23,055 nucleotides of DNA from CAZCWX01 sp964502465 (GTDB taxonomy: Bacteria; Desulfobacterota; Binatia; Bin18), in assembly GCA_964502465.1 (NCBI GenBank), contig CAZCWX010000649.1:1-23055 (forward strand), written 5' to 3'. Both the position numbers and the translations under genes were made by a program. The notes under the pieces were generated by a model. The model made no database searches, was not told where the DNA came from, and saw only the letters and a program-made list of their open reading frames with translations. Each line of letters opens with the position of its first letter. The stretch's first letter is position 1. Below, piece by piece: positions 14,797-22,918 of this stretch.

Positions 14797-14840
14797 GAAG
14801 GGAAAGACACAATGACCGACCCTTTTCCTTCATTTTTCTT
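14797..14840. terminator. Possible two-way terminator between the protease and eutC
   Basis: GAAGGGAAAG (14797-14806) pairs with CTTTTCCTTC (14822-14831), one G-U pair, followed by the T-rich ATTTTTCTT for plus-strand transcription. The 15-nt loop is long, and the right arm covers the eutC stop codon. Confidence 0.4.
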
Positions 14841-15660
14841 CGATGACTGCGGGTAGGACGCGGTACGAGTCTGATGGTGAGAGCCCGTCAGACTCTCTGC
14901 GGTCAGGTTCCTTCTCTTTGACTGCCACACCACTGGTTTGGCATTGTCGCAAGCGTTCTGCCAGGTGCAGAATCCGTACCGCCGCGGCCGTAGGCGCCAC
15001 ACCGCGGGTGTGAATGTTCGAGAGCAGGTTACGTTCGGCATCTGTATGGCCAGCCCGCGGGCAATAGGCCATGTATGCCGACAAGCTTTCTGCAGTTGCC
15101 AACCCTGGTCGTTCACCAATAAGCAAGATGACAACGGTAGGATCAAGTAACTCACCAATGTCGTTGAGTACCCCGACACGGCAGTAGCGGATCACGAAAG
15201 GCTGGCCGAAGCGCCATCCACGCTCCCGAGCACCTCGTTCTAAGGCGTCAAGCAACAGCGGCACCTGAGCGACGACAGCGGCCACAGACAAGCCATCACC
15301 GATCGCGACTTGTAAGTCTGCTTTAGCAGGACATCTGTTCAACACCTCGGTCCGAGCCGTGTCACTCAAAGAACGGCCCAGATCTGGGCGCAAGAGGTAT
15401 TCAGCTTTGCTTCTGGCACGAGTAGTGACCTCAAACAATCTCCAGCGCTCAACAAAGGACTGGCCGAAATCGCGGACCAGATCGAATTCCGCGTGCACAG
15501 CGTCGATGGCGGCAGCGTGGTCTTGTCGCAACACAAGCTGAGTCGCCGTACGGTAGGCAGGACCGGCACGACCAACGAGCAAGCGGGCCGGAGTACGAGC
15601 CCGCACCGCGTGCTCGAGATCCGACCGTGCAAGGGACTGAGATTGGGGCACTATTGCCAT
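14830..15660 (-). CDS. eutC: Ethanolamine ammonia-lyase small subunit
   Basis: 276 residues. Together with EutB it makes the adenosylcobalamin-dependent enzyme that converts ethanolamine to acetaldehyde and ammonia. Recognisable EutC segments are ARLLVGRAGPAYRTATQLVLRQDHAAAIDAV (25-55), SKAEYLLRPDLGR (84-96), LQVAIGDGLS (116-125), RVGVLNDIGELLDPTVVILLIGERPGLATAESLSAYMAYCPRAGHTDAERNLLSNIH (161-217). The core ends near 241; a further 35 residues (VAVKEKEPDRRESDGLSPSDSYRVLPAVIEEK region) look unconserved and are encoded partly by an inverted repeat. The start lies 5 nt after eutB, with GAGGAAGG inside the eutB end as ribosome site, so the two are translationally coupled. Confidence 0.95.
   Translation of the reverse strand: MAIVPQSQSLARSDLEHAVRARTPARLLVGRAGPAYRTATQLVLRQDHAAAIDAVHAEFDLVRDFGQSFVERWRLFEVTTRARSKAEYLLRPDLGRSLSDTARTEVLNRCPAKADLQVAIGDGLSVAAVVAQVPLLLDALERGARERGWRFGQPFVIRYCRVGVLNDIGELLDPTVVILLIGERPGLATAESLSAYMAYCPRAGHTDAERNLLSNIHTRGVAPTAAAVRILHLAERLRQCQTSGVAVKEKEPDRRESDGLSPSDSYRVLPAVIEEK
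14867..14895. repeat. Inverted repeat within the eutC 3' tail
   Basis: GAGTCTGA (14867-14874) and TCAGACTC (14888-14895) are perfect inverted arms with a 13-nt loop. They lie in the poorly conserved C-terminal extension of EutC, which suggests that the coding tail runs through former intergenic sequence. Confidence 0.45.
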
Positions 15661-15665
15661 TGGGT

Positions 15666-17078
15666 TTATCTGTTTCCTTCCTCGATGGTCTTCACACTTT
15701 GTATGAGTCGCTGATGGACTGGTTCGATAGTATGGACGAGTTCCTGATTGTGGAAAATTCCCATGCCTTCAAGCCAAGCCAGAAACTCTGGAGCCGGTCG
15801 CAGCCCAAAAAGTTTGCGGACGCCCAACGCATCGTGAAAGCTGGTAGACTGGTAGTTGAGCATGACATCGTCGGCACAGGGAACGCCCATAAAGTAATTA
15901 CAGCCAGCGGCTGCGAGGAGCAGGAGCAGATTATCAGCTGAGTTTTGATCGGCTGCGGCATGGTTGGTGTAGCACACATCACAACCCATCGGCAGACCCA
16001 ATAATTTGCCCATAAAGTGGTCTTCTAATCCGGCACGAATGATCTGCCGCTCGTCATACAAATATTCCGGTCCGATGAATCCCACGACACTATTGACTAA
16101 AAAGGGCTCGAAGACCCGTGCGACACCGTACGCACGGGCTTCTAAGGTGAGTTGATCCACACCATGATGCGCCTGGGCTGATAACGCGCTGCCTTGTCCG
16201 GTTTCGAAATACATGACGTTCTCACCCGCCCAAGTGACATTGCGACTGCGGTGATGTTCTCGGACACGCTCACGCCCTTCCTGCAGCACGTTCAGGTTAA
16301 TACCGAAGCTGGCATTGGCAGCTTCCGTCCCGGCGATCGACTGAAAAAGCAAGTCCACCGGCGCCCCGCGCTCCAGGCTGGAGAGTTGGGTGCTGATGTG
16401 TGCCAGACAGCAGGCTTGGGTCGGAATATCGTAGGTGTCGATGAGACGGTTGAGGCCGTGCAAAATGCGCGCAACCATTGCGACCGAGTCAGTCGCCGGG
16501 TTGACGCCAATCACCGCATCGCCACAGCCAAATAACAAACCATCGACAGTGGACAAAAGAATCCCACCGAGATCATCGCTGGGATGATTCGGTTGCAAAC
16601 GGATGCCGAGCACACCACGCTCACCCATGGTGTTGCGACAGCGCGTGACTGTGCGGATTTTACTGGCGGCCAGGATCAGGTCTTTGTTACTCATCAGCTT
16701 CGCAACGGCTGCGGCAATCTCTGGGGTCATCGCCCAGTGTAATCGCTGCAGTGCCGCTTCTCCGACAGCATCGTCTAGCAGATGTTCGCGGAACTCACCA
16801 ACGGTGAGATGTGCAATGGAACGAAAGGCGTCTTGGTCAAGCGTGTTGAGGATCAGGCGGCTGACCTCATCTTCGTCGGGGTCGATCAGCGGCTGGGCAA
16901 CAATGTCAGTGAGTGGCACGTCGGCGAGGACCCGTTTCGCTGCCACCCGCTCACGTTCGGAGCGAGCGGCTATCCCTGCGAGATGATCTCCCGATTTTTC
17001 CTCGTTGGCTTTGGCGAAAACCTCGCATAGGTCAGCAAACGCAAAGCGCTCATGACGAAGAGTGGTCGCATATGCCAT
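15666..17078 (-). CDS. eutB: Ethanolamine ammonia-lyase large subunit
   Basis: 470 residues, the catalytic TIM-barrel subunit. The segment GIRLQPNHPSDDLGGI (158-173) holds the Arg160 and Gln162 known to contact ethanolamine; GVNPATDSV contains Asn193; WAGENVMYFETGQGSALSAQAHHGVDQLTLEARAYG (283-318) has the catalytic Glu (286 here, 287 in enteric enzymes); LPMGCDVCYTNHAAADQ (362-378) gives the conserved Asp. All key positions appear intact, so the enzyme should be active if coenzyme B12 is supplied. No reactivase (eutA), permease, acetaldehyde dehydrogenase or microcompartment shell gene is present in the window. The ATG has only a weak ribosome site (GGGTTGAG region). Ethanolamine from membrane lipid would serve as nitrogen or carbon source. 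Confidence 0.97.
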   Translation of the reverse strand: MAYATTLRHERFAFADLCEVFAKANEEKSGDHLAGIAARSERERVAAKRVLADVPLTDIVAQPLIDPDEDEVSRLILNTLDQDAFRSIAHLTVGEFREHLLDDAVGEAALQRLHWAMTPEIAAAVAKLMSNKDLILAASKIRTVTRCRNTMGERGVLGIRLQPNHPSDDLGGILLSTVDGLLFGCGDAVIGVNPATDSVAMVARILHGLNRLIDTYDIPTQACCLAHISTQLSSLERGAPVDLLFQSIAGTEAANASFGINLNVLQEGRERVREHHRSRNVTWAGENVMYFETGQGSALSAQAHHGVDQLTLEARAYGVARVFEPFLVNSVVGFIGPEYLYDERQIIRAGLEDHFMGKLLGLPMGCDVCYTNHAAADQNSADNLLLLLAAAGCNYFMGVPCADDVMLNYQSTSFHDALGVRKLFGLRPAPEFLAWLEGMGIFHNQELVHTIEPVHQRLIQSVKTIEEGNR

Positions 17079-17134
17079 CGGCTCAACCCATTCGTTCTCT
17101 AGCCACTCCCCCAGGACCAGGGAGAATAAAGCTC

Positions 17135-17162
17135 ATAATAGTCAATAGCCGGTAAATGTAAA
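17135..17162 (-). promoter_or_regulatory. Predicted sigma-70-type promoter of eutBC
   Basis: On the minus strand TTTACA (17157-17162) and TATTAT (17135-17140) are each five-of-six matches to consensus, 16 bp apart. Transcription would begin near 17128, about 50 nt before the eutB ATG. The gap up to 17282 is locally AT-rich and holds no gene; a promoter for the divergent VWA gene must also lie here but I could not place it with confidence. Confidence 0.55.
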
Positions 17163-17282
17163 TGCTGTTCCCGAAAAATTAACCCCAAATCGCCCTGCCT
17201 GCGTTTATAGGAGAAAAGCTGAGCCTGCTTCCATATCCACTGGCTGGCGCAGAGAGAAAGACGAACGCAGAAGGGAAGAACT

Positions 17283-19088
17283 ATGCCGACCTGTCATCGA
17301 GAATCGCTATCGATAGTTTTGCTTGTTGCCATGCTGTTTGGTGCCTGTGCTGATCCGACCTCCATCACACAGCACGCAGCCAACAACGAGCAACGAGAGG
17401 AGTCTCTGCACCAGGGTCAGCCTATGGATGTTGGTACGGTGGCAAAAGAGAAAAACGCAACAGCACAACAGTCTGTGGCATCCTCAGGTCTGGTCCAATC
17501 TGAGCAGAACGCTGCCCCCACATCTCTCTCGGCAGCCCCTGCCGTGGGGACACCGGTGCTCTCTTCGTCGGCGAGCCAATTGCGCTCCCTTAGTCCAGGC
17601 CAACCGCCTGAAACCGCTATGATGGACTTCCACTTCCCGAGTGAACCGGTCCACCGGGAAAATTACGCCCAGTTTGACAACAACCCGATCAAGCGGGTTG
17701 CCGAACATCCGGTATCGACCTTGAGTATTGACGTCGACACCGGTTCCTACGCGAACGTGCGTCGGTTCCTTCGCAGCGGAGCCCTTCCGGTTCGGGACGC
17801 GGTTCGCGTCGAGGAAATGATCAACTATTTTTCTTACCGGTATCCGCCACCTGAGGATGCGACGACGCCATTTCGGCTCATCACCGAGACCGCCCCGACT
17901 CCATGGAACCCGCATACATTCTTGCTCCACATTGGTCTGAAAGGCTATGAGGTGCCATCCCAGGAACTCCCACCAGCGAATCTTGTCTTCCTGATAGACG
18001 TCTCAGGCTCGATGCAATCGCCCGACAAACTGGATTTGGTCAAGTCTGCTTTGCTTTTGCTGAGTCGCCAACTCCGCGGGAGCGACCGTCTATCCATCGT
18101 GGTCTATGCTGGTGCTTCAGGGGTTGCACTGGAATCGGTGCCTGGTGACCAGACCGCGAAGATTCACAACGCGATCGAGTCCTTAAACGCCGGCGGGTCA
18201 ACCAATGGTGGGGCTGGCATCCGTCTGGCCTATCGGATGGCAGAACAGGCGTTTATCAAAGGTGGGATGAACCGTGTGCTGCTCGCGACGGATGGAGACT
18301 TTAACGTGGGAACTGTGAGTTTTGCCGCCCTCAAAGACTTGGTCGCCGAAAAGCGCAAAACCGGCATCTCGCTCACCGCCCTCGGGGTCGGCACTGGGAA
18401 CTACAACGACCACCTGATGGAGCAGTTGGCCGATGTGGGAAACGGCAACTACGCCTATCTGGATTCTCTGCTGGAGGCGCAAAAAGTGCTGATCAATGAA
18501 CGGTCCGCCACGCTTCACACGATCGCCAAGGATGTCAAGGTCCAGATTGAGTTCAATCCGGCAGTGGTAGCTGAGTATCGGCTGATTGGCTATGAAAACC
18601 GCGCCCTGAGACGCGAAGATTTCCAGAACGATAAGGTTGACGCCGGTGAGATTGGCGCTGGTCATACCGTCACTGTTCTGTATGAAATCGCTTTGGTGGG
18701 GAGTCAAGGCTCGCGGTTGGAACCGCTGCGGTATGCCCCAGCTTCTCAGGCCGCTGTCATGGATACAACCGAATTAGGATTTCTGCGCTTACGCCATAAG
18801 GCCCCAGACAGTGAGAGTAGCCAGTTGCGCGAGTGGCCGTTACGCAAGGAGGCCATGATCACTGAGATCACTCAGACGACAGAGCATTTCCGTTTCGCTG
18901 CGGCAGTGGCAGCTTTTGGCCAGTTGCTCCGTGGTGGGACCTATACCGGGACGTTCGGTTACGAGGAGGTCCTGACGCTTGCCCGTGGGGCACGTGGGGA
19001 TGATCCGTTTGGCTATCGGGGCGAATTGCTCTTGCTGATCCAACTGGCGCAGTCACTGAGTCAGACCAAGGGAACAGTGACCCAGTGA
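17283..19088 (+). CDS. YfbK-like VWA-domain lipoprotein (VWF_A N-terminal and DUF3520 regions)
   Basis: 601 residues. The N-terminus is a lipoprotein-like signal: hydrophobic 9-19, then FGAC with Cys22 as candidate lipid site (Phe at -3 is unusual). A Ser/Ala/Gln-rich linker runs to about 110. Residues 118-195 match the N-terminal YfbK-type domain (HPVSTLSIDVDTGSYANVRRFL, EEMINYFSYRYPPP). The VWA domain spans about 233-410 with a complete metal-ion site: DVSGS (Asp239, Ser241, Ser243), Thr307 in GGSTNGG, and Asp337 in ATDGDFNVG. The C-terminal DUF3520 region covers about 420-595 (AEYRLIGYENRALRREDFQNDKVDAGEIGAGHTVTVLYEI). It probably mediates metal-dependent protein contacts at the envelope; the precise role is unknown. 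The genes for a sigma factor and a membrane regulator follow on the same strand. Confidence 0.92.
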   Translation: MPTCHRESLSIVLLVAMLFGACADPTSITQHAANNEQREESLHQGQPMDVGTVAKEKNATAQQSVASSGLVQSEQNAAPTSLSAAPAVGTPVLSSSASQLRSLSPGQPPETAMMDFHFPSEPVHRENYAQFDNNPIKRVAEHPVSTLSIDVDTGSYANVRRFLRSGALPVRDAVRVEEMINYFSYRYPPPEDATTPFRLITETAPTPWNPHTFLLHIGLKGYEVPSQELPPANLVFLIDVSGSMQSPDKLDLVKSALLLLSRQLRGSDRLSIVVYAGASGVALESVPGDQTAKIHNAIESLNAGGSTNGGAGIRLAYRMAEQAFIKGGMNRVLLATDGDFNVGTVSFAALKDLVAEKRKTGISLTALGVGTGNYNDHLMEQLADVGNGNYAYLDSLLEAQKVLINERSATLHTIAKDVKVQIEFNPAVVAEYRLIGYENRALRREDFQNDKVDAGEIGAGHTVTVLYEIALVGSQGSRLEPLRYAPASQAAVMDTTELGFLRLRHKAPDSESSQLREWPLRKEAMITEITQTTEHFRFAAAVAAFGQLLRGGTYTGTFGYEEVLTLARGARGDDPFGYRGELLLLIQLAQSLSQTKGTVTQ

Positions 19089-19147
19089 GACGCGCGGCGG
19101 TAAGAACACCATGCTTGTTAGTAGGGAAAGCGAACGTGCGAGGCTGA

Positions 19148-19759
19148 ATGCGGAGGTCTGAACCGCCTCGGCTTGCTACAGTGACATCCACCATGGATGT
19201 TCCTGACACCGACGAGGTGCTCATGCTGCGATACCGCAATGGCGATCTTGACGCTTTCGCAGCGTTGTACCATCGTTACAAAGGAGCGCTCTATCGTTAT
19301 TTCGTCCGTCAGTGCCCGACCTCAGCCCTGGCCGAAGAGTTGTTCCAGGATGTGTGGCTCAGTCTTATTCACGCCCGCGAACGGTATACGGTGCAGGCCA
19401 AATTTACGACGTATCTCTTTCGGTTGGCCCATCACCGGCTGATCGATTACTATCGCCGTCAATCCTCGGCCAGCGTAACGGCCTGGAACGACGGGACTGG
19501 TCCGGAGGTAGAGGAACTCTCAGTGGCGGCATATCAGGAGCCAGACAATCAGGTATATATCCGTACACAAATTGCGCGTTTGTTGGACCTCATCCAGGCG
19601 CTGCCAGAGGCCCAGCGTGAGGCGTTTCTGCTCCGAGAAGAAGCTGGGATGAGTATTGCAGATATTGCCGAGACAACCGGTGTAGAGCGGGAAACCGCCA
19701 AAAGCCGATTACGCTATGCGCTTGCGCGCTTACGACGTGGTCTGCGAGGTGAAAGATGA
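19148..19759 (+). CDS. ECF-type RNA polymerase sigma factor
   Basis: 203 residues with the two-domain ECF layout. Region 2 covers about 36-105 (DAFAALYHRYKGALYRYFVRQCPTSALAEELFQDVWLSLIHARERYTVQAKFTTYLFRLAHHRLIDYYRR). Region 4 covers about 142-200 (LDLIQALPEAQREAFLLREEAGMSIADIAETTGVERETAKSRLRYALARLRRGL), with a helix-turn-helix for the -35 element. An acidic linker lies between. Two starts are possible: 19148, with GCGAGG just upstream, or 19193, which begins right at the conserved part (MDVPDTDEVLMLRYRNGD). It lies 59 nt after the VWA gene and overlaps the next gene by 4 nt (ATGA), typical of a sigma factor coupled to its controlling membrane protein. Confidence 0.93.
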   Translation: MRRSEPPRLATVTSTMDVPDTDEVLMLRYRNGDLDAFAALYHRYKGALYRYFVRQCPTSALAEELFQDVWLSLIHARERYTVQAKFTTYLFRLAHHRLIDYYRRQSSASVTAWNDGTGPEVEELSVAAYQEPDNQVYIRTQIARLLDLIQALPEAQREAFLLREEAGMSIADIAETTGVERETAKSRLRYALARLRRGLRGER

Positions 19760-20490
19760 ATCTGCGTCGGCCACCCAGACCGCCCGCTGCTGAACGTTTG
19801 CCCGGCGAGGAAGAGCTGTCGCGCTTGTATCAGCAGATGCCTGAGGACCAACCGCCAGCGGCTCTCGATGTGACGGTGCTCGCCGCCGCCCGCCGAACGG
19901 CCCAATCACGCCCGCGCCGGCTGAAGAATCGCTTCTTCGGCTTTGTCTCTCGCCGCTGGGCTGTTCCGCTCTCGCTCGCAGCAGCACTGCTGGTAAGTAT
20001 TGGCGTCATCACCAAGGTGCGAGAAGAAATGGGCACACCTGCTCGGCAACAGCTGCCACCTCTCTCAACCCCTGCATCTCAGCCAACCCTTGCCGCACCG
20101 CAGGTCGCTGAGGATATGGTGCAATCAAAAGAGGAAAACGAGGCAGCCTTTGTCGCTTCGCAACCATCTGTTCCCGCGCCTCTAGCTGGTTCGCCTCCAG
20201 GATCTTTCTCTCTCCCTGCTGCCAGAGAGACCGCCCCTGCGACTGCTGCAGCGCGGCCTCGTGTGAAAGAAAGTGAATCGCTCGAGTTCAGGGGCCTCAT
20301 GGGAGAACAGGAGCAAGCGAAAGACCTTGCTCCTGAAGCCTGGTTGGCCCACATTAGTGAGCTCTTCCGTGCGGGAAAGCAGCGCGAAGCCGAAACCAGT
20401 TTGCATGCATTTCAGCAACGCTACCCGAATTATACGGACTATCCAGACTCTCTCCCTGCTGAGGTCCTCAAGCGGGTACGTCCTCGCTAA
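19756..20490 (+). CDS. Single-span membrane protein, probable anti-sigma factor-like partner
   Basis: 244 residues. A cytoplasmic N-terminal region rich in Pro, Glu and Arg (1-66) precedes one membrane segment at about 69-86 (AVPLSLAAALLVSIGVIT). The outer part is a long Pro/Ala/Ser-rich linker (90-175) followed by a C-terminal helical segment (PEAWLAHISELFRAGKQREAETSLHAFQQRYPNY, about 193-226). There is no HxxxCxxC zinc-binding anti-sigma motif and no cysteine at all. Its role as sigma regulator is inferred from ATGA overlap with the ECF gene and from topology. The C-terminal pattern resembles a TPR-like unit seen in proteins next to other YfbK/sigma pairs. The name and mechanism are unknown. 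Confidence 0.65.
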   Translation: MNLRRPPRPPAAERLPGEEELSRLYQQMPEDQPPAALDVTVLAAARRTAQSRPRRLKNRFFGFVSRRWAVPLSLAAALLVSIGVITKVREEMGTPARQQLPPLSTPASQPTLAAPQVAEDMVQSKEENEAAFVASQPSVPAPLAGSPPGSFSLPAARETAPATAAARPRVKESESLEFRGLMGEQEQAKDLAPEAWLAHISELFRAGKQREAETSLHAFQQRYPNYTDYPDSLPAEVLKRVRPR

Positions 20491-20530
20491 GAGGGCGTCT
20501 GCAAACTCACAGGACCAAGTCATTGCGAGT

Positions 20531-20560
20531 CCTCCATAGCGCGGGACGTAAGTATGGAGG
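20531..20560. repeat. Small palindrome downstream of the sigma-factor operon
   Basis: CCTCCATA (20531-20538) and TATGGAGG (20553-20560) are perfect inverted arms with a 14-nt loop. The flank begins GTCATTGCGAG, a sequence often seen in dispersed intergenic repeats of environmental bacteria. It may stop transcription before the carotenoid oxygenase gene; there is no T-run. Confidence 0.45.
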
Positions 20561-20646
20561 CAGAAACAGGAGTCGCCTCCCTGTCCGTAGCCGCTTGAGG
20601 CGATCGGCAAGGTGGACTATAGGGGAATCTCATGAGGACAGTAAAA

Positions 20647-20653
20647 GGGGAGG
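20647..20653 (+). promoter_or_regulatory. Ribosome binding site fixing the carotenoid oxygenase start
   Basis: GGGGAGG lies five bases before the ATG at 20659. An in-frame ATG at 20632 lacks a comparable site, so the shorter protein is preferred. Confidence 0.65.
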
Positions 20654-20658
20654 CTCCC

Positions 20659-22101
20659 ATGCTCACAGTGGAAAACGAGCTATCGCTCCGTCTGGCACCG
20701 AATGGAAATCCTTTTTTGCTAGGACCATTCGCACCAGTGGGTAAGGAAATTATTGCTGATGATCTCCCAGTGATCGGTGAGATTCCCAAAGATCTTGCCG
20801 GCATCTATCTGCGCAACGGGCCAAACCCTATCTTCGAGCCCCGTGGTCGCTATCATTGGTTCGACGGCGACGGCATGGTGCATGCCATTGCTTTCCGTGA
20901 TGGGAAAGCGACCTATCGCAACCGTTGGATCCGTACAGGCGGTTTCCTGGAAGAGCAGAAAGCTGGACATGCTATCTGGCCAGGTTTGATGGAGCGGCCA
21001 GATCCTTCCATTCCTAAAGGGAATGGTTCTGACGGCTGGCTCAAAGATACGGCAAATACTGATCTCGTCTTCCACAACGGCTATGCCCTGGCGCTATGGT
21101 ATCAGTGTGGAACCCCCTACAAGCTTGATGCACGGACGCTTGAGACTCTCGGCCCTGAATCGTTCGGTGGCAAGCTCAGGCGGACGGTATCGGCCCATGC
21201 CAAGGTCGATGTGCATACCGGCGAATTGCTGTTTTTTGACTACGCCACCAAGTTGCCGTTCATGACGTATAATGTTGTGTCCCCTACGGGTGAACTGATT
21301 CATCACACCCCCATTGATCTGCCGGGACCCCGGTTACCCCATGACATGGCGATCACCGCACATTACTCGATCTTGATGGATTTGCCGTTATTTTGGGACC
21401 CAAAATTACTCGAACGCAACGTCCACAAAGTCACCTATTATCCTGAACTCCCCAGCCGCTTTGCCATTCTCCCACGGTACGGCAACAGGGAAAGTGTGAG
21501 GTGGTTTGAGGCGACGCCCTGTTTCATTTATCACGTCGTGAATGCCTGGGAAGAAGGCGACGAGATCATCATGGACGCCTGCCGGGTGCTTGAGGCCGCG
21601 CCAAAGAGTGCACCCGAAGCTAGTGAATTGGCGCGCATGAAAGCCTTTCTGCGGCTCGAGGCGCAACTCTACCGCTGGCGATTTAATCTCAAGAGCGGTG
21701 AGACCACAGAAGAGCAACTCGACGATGCGAAAACCGAGTGGCCGACAATGAACCGGCAACGCCTGGGGCGGAGGTCACGCTACGCCTATAATGCCTATGT
21801 CCCGAACTTCGATGGTCTGGTGAAGTACGATATCGAGAAAGGCACCTCAGAACAGTATCGGTTTGGGCCAGGGCGTATTGGCAGTGAAGCGCCCTTTGCC
21901 CCACGCCTCAATGCCCGCGATGAAGATGACGGCTACGTGGTGTCCTTTGTGATTGACGCGAACACCAATGCTTCGGAGGTTATCATTCTCGACGCCAAAA
22001 ACTTTTCAGCAGGGCCAGTTGCCCGCGTGCAACTACCGCAGCGCGTGCCCGTGGGCTTCCACGCCATGTGGGTACCAGGTGAGCAGCTCTGGGCGGAGTA
22101 G
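20659..22101 (+). CDS. Carotenoid cleavage oxygenase family (RPE65/CCD) enzyme
   Basis: 480 residues, usual length. The family forms a seven-bladed propeller with an iron(II) held by four histidines and splits C=C bonds in apocarotenoids or stilbenes with O2. All four are visible: His180 (VSAHAKVD), His228 (LPHDMAITAHY), His292 (IYHVVNAWEEGDEI) and His468 (GFHAMWVPG). Other hallmarks are GEIPKDLAGIYLRNGPNPIFEPRGRYHWFDGDGMVHAI (40-76), TANTDLVFHNGYALALWY (131-148) and the late YNAYVPNFDGLVKYD. No signal peptide is seen, so it is cytoplasmic. Substrate is unknown; no carotenoid-synthesis gene is near, and bacterial homologues include lignostilbene dioxygenases. It is followed 102 nt later by a VOC gene, which may act on the same pathway. 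Confidence 0.93.
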   Translation: MLTVENELSLRLAPNGNPFLLGPFAPVGKEIIADDLPVIGEIPKDLAGIYLRNGPNPIFEPRGRYHWFDGDGMVHAIAFRDGKATYRNRWIRTGGFLEEQKAGHAIWPGLMERPDPSIPKGNGSDGWLKDTANTDLVFHNGYALALWYQCGTPYKLDARTLETLGPESFGGKLRRTVSAHAKVDVHTGELLFFDYATKLPFMTYNVVSPTGELIHHTPIDLPGPRLPHDMAITAHYSILMDLPLFWDPKLLERNVHKVTYYPELPSRFAILPRYGNRESVRWFEATPCFIYHVVNAWEEGDEIIMDACRVLEAAPKSAPEASELARMKAFLRLEAQLYRWRFNLKSGETTEEQLDDAKTEWPTMNRQRLGRRSRYAYNAYVPNFDGLVKYDIEKGTSEQYRFGPGRIGSEAPFAPRLNARDEDDGYVVSFVIDANTNASEVIILDAKNFSAGPVARVQLPQRVPVGFHAMWVPGEQLWAE

Positions 22102-22203
22102 CAAGACCAAGCTATTTATCGTGAGCGTGCTCGTTCGGCTTGCGATGAGAAGCCGTTCTGCTATAAGCCAAAGGAGCCTTTGCGTTAAAGGAGGGAAACA
22201 GCA

Positions 22204-22800
22204 ATGGCGCAACGAGCGAATCAGGAGTTTGAACTGCGAGGCGTGAACCACCTGGCGTTGGTCTGTCAAGACATGGAGCGAACCGTAGAGTTTTACTCCA
22301 ATGTCTTGGGGATGCCGCTGATAAAGACCATTGATCTGCCTGGTGGCATGGGTCAGCATTTCTTCTTCGACATCGGCAAGGGAGATGCCCTGGCCTTTTT
22401 CTGGTTTCCCAATGCCCCTGAGGCAGCGCCAGGCATCGCCTCACCAAAAGCGCTTGCTGGCAAGGGCTCACTCATCACGGCACATGGTTCCATGAACCAC
22501 ATTGCTTTCGATGTGCCAGATGAGAAGATCGAGGAGTATCGCGAGAGACTCATCGCCAAGGGCATCGAAGTCACAGAGATCATGAACCACGATGATACCC
22601 CACGGCAAGTGAGTTCCACAGTAAATGACTCCACCTTTGTTCGCTCGATCTACTTCTTTGATCCAGATGGAATCCTCTTGGAGTTTGCCGGCTGGACGCG
22701 GGACCTTGGAGAGGGGGATGTCAGGCACAAACCCGCAACGGCGGCGGATAAGAAACACTACCTGGAGGAGGCAAAGAAAGCGCAGAGTGGCTATCGATGA
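22204..22800 (+). CDS. VOC family protein (glyoxalase/extradiol dioxygenase-like)
   Basis: 198 residues, a single VOC domain at about 11-164. It opens with GVNHLALVCQDMERTVEFYSNVLGMPLIKTIDLPGG and closes with SIYFFDPDGILLEFAGWTR. The three expected metal ligands are His16, His99 (MNHIAFDVPDE) and Glu160. An insert of about 20 residues (71-95, PEAAPGIASPKALAGKGSLITAHG) separates the two halves, and a charged tail follows. AAAGGAGGG precedes the ATG. The family covers dioxygenases, lyases and isomerases; the ligand set supports a metal enzyme but not a specific reaction. It lies just after the carotenoid oxygenase gene on the same strand, and converges with a Fur-family gene. Confidence 0.88.
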   Translation: MAQRANQEFELRGVNHLALVCQDMERTVEFYSNVLGMPLIKTIDLPGGMGQHFFFDIGKGDALAFFWFPNAPEAAPGIASPKALAGKGSLITAHGSMNHIAFDVPDEKIEEYRERLIAKGIEVTEIMNHDDTPRQVSSTVNDSTFVRSIYFFDPDGILLEFAGWTRDLGEGDVRHKPATAADKKHYLEEAKKAQSGYR

Positions 22801-22845
22801 GTAGCGGGGAAATGCCAAGCCTCTGACCGCATAAACGGCTGCTGG

Positions 22846-22865
22846 ATTCCCGCTCGCGCGGGAAT
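22846..22865. repeat. dRS3-like palindromic repeat
   Basis: ATTCCCGC (22846-22853) and GCGGGAAT (22858-22865) are perfect inverted arms around TCGC. The flanks CTGG and GACTC match the common CTGGATTCCCGC-type dispersed repeat seen in many proteobacteria, like the dRS3 of Neisseria. It lies between the convergent VOC and Fur-family genes and may serve as a two-way hairpin stop. Confidence 0.65.
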
Positions 22866-22918
22866 GACTCGAAGTCTGTCTGACAGTCCCCTGCAAGAAG
22901 GCTTTCTGGTGATTAATA

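Noticed and set aside
17484..17930. A 148-codon minus-strand frame inside the VWA gene
   Set aside because: It is antisense to conserved YfbK-type domain coding sequence and has no pattern of its own.
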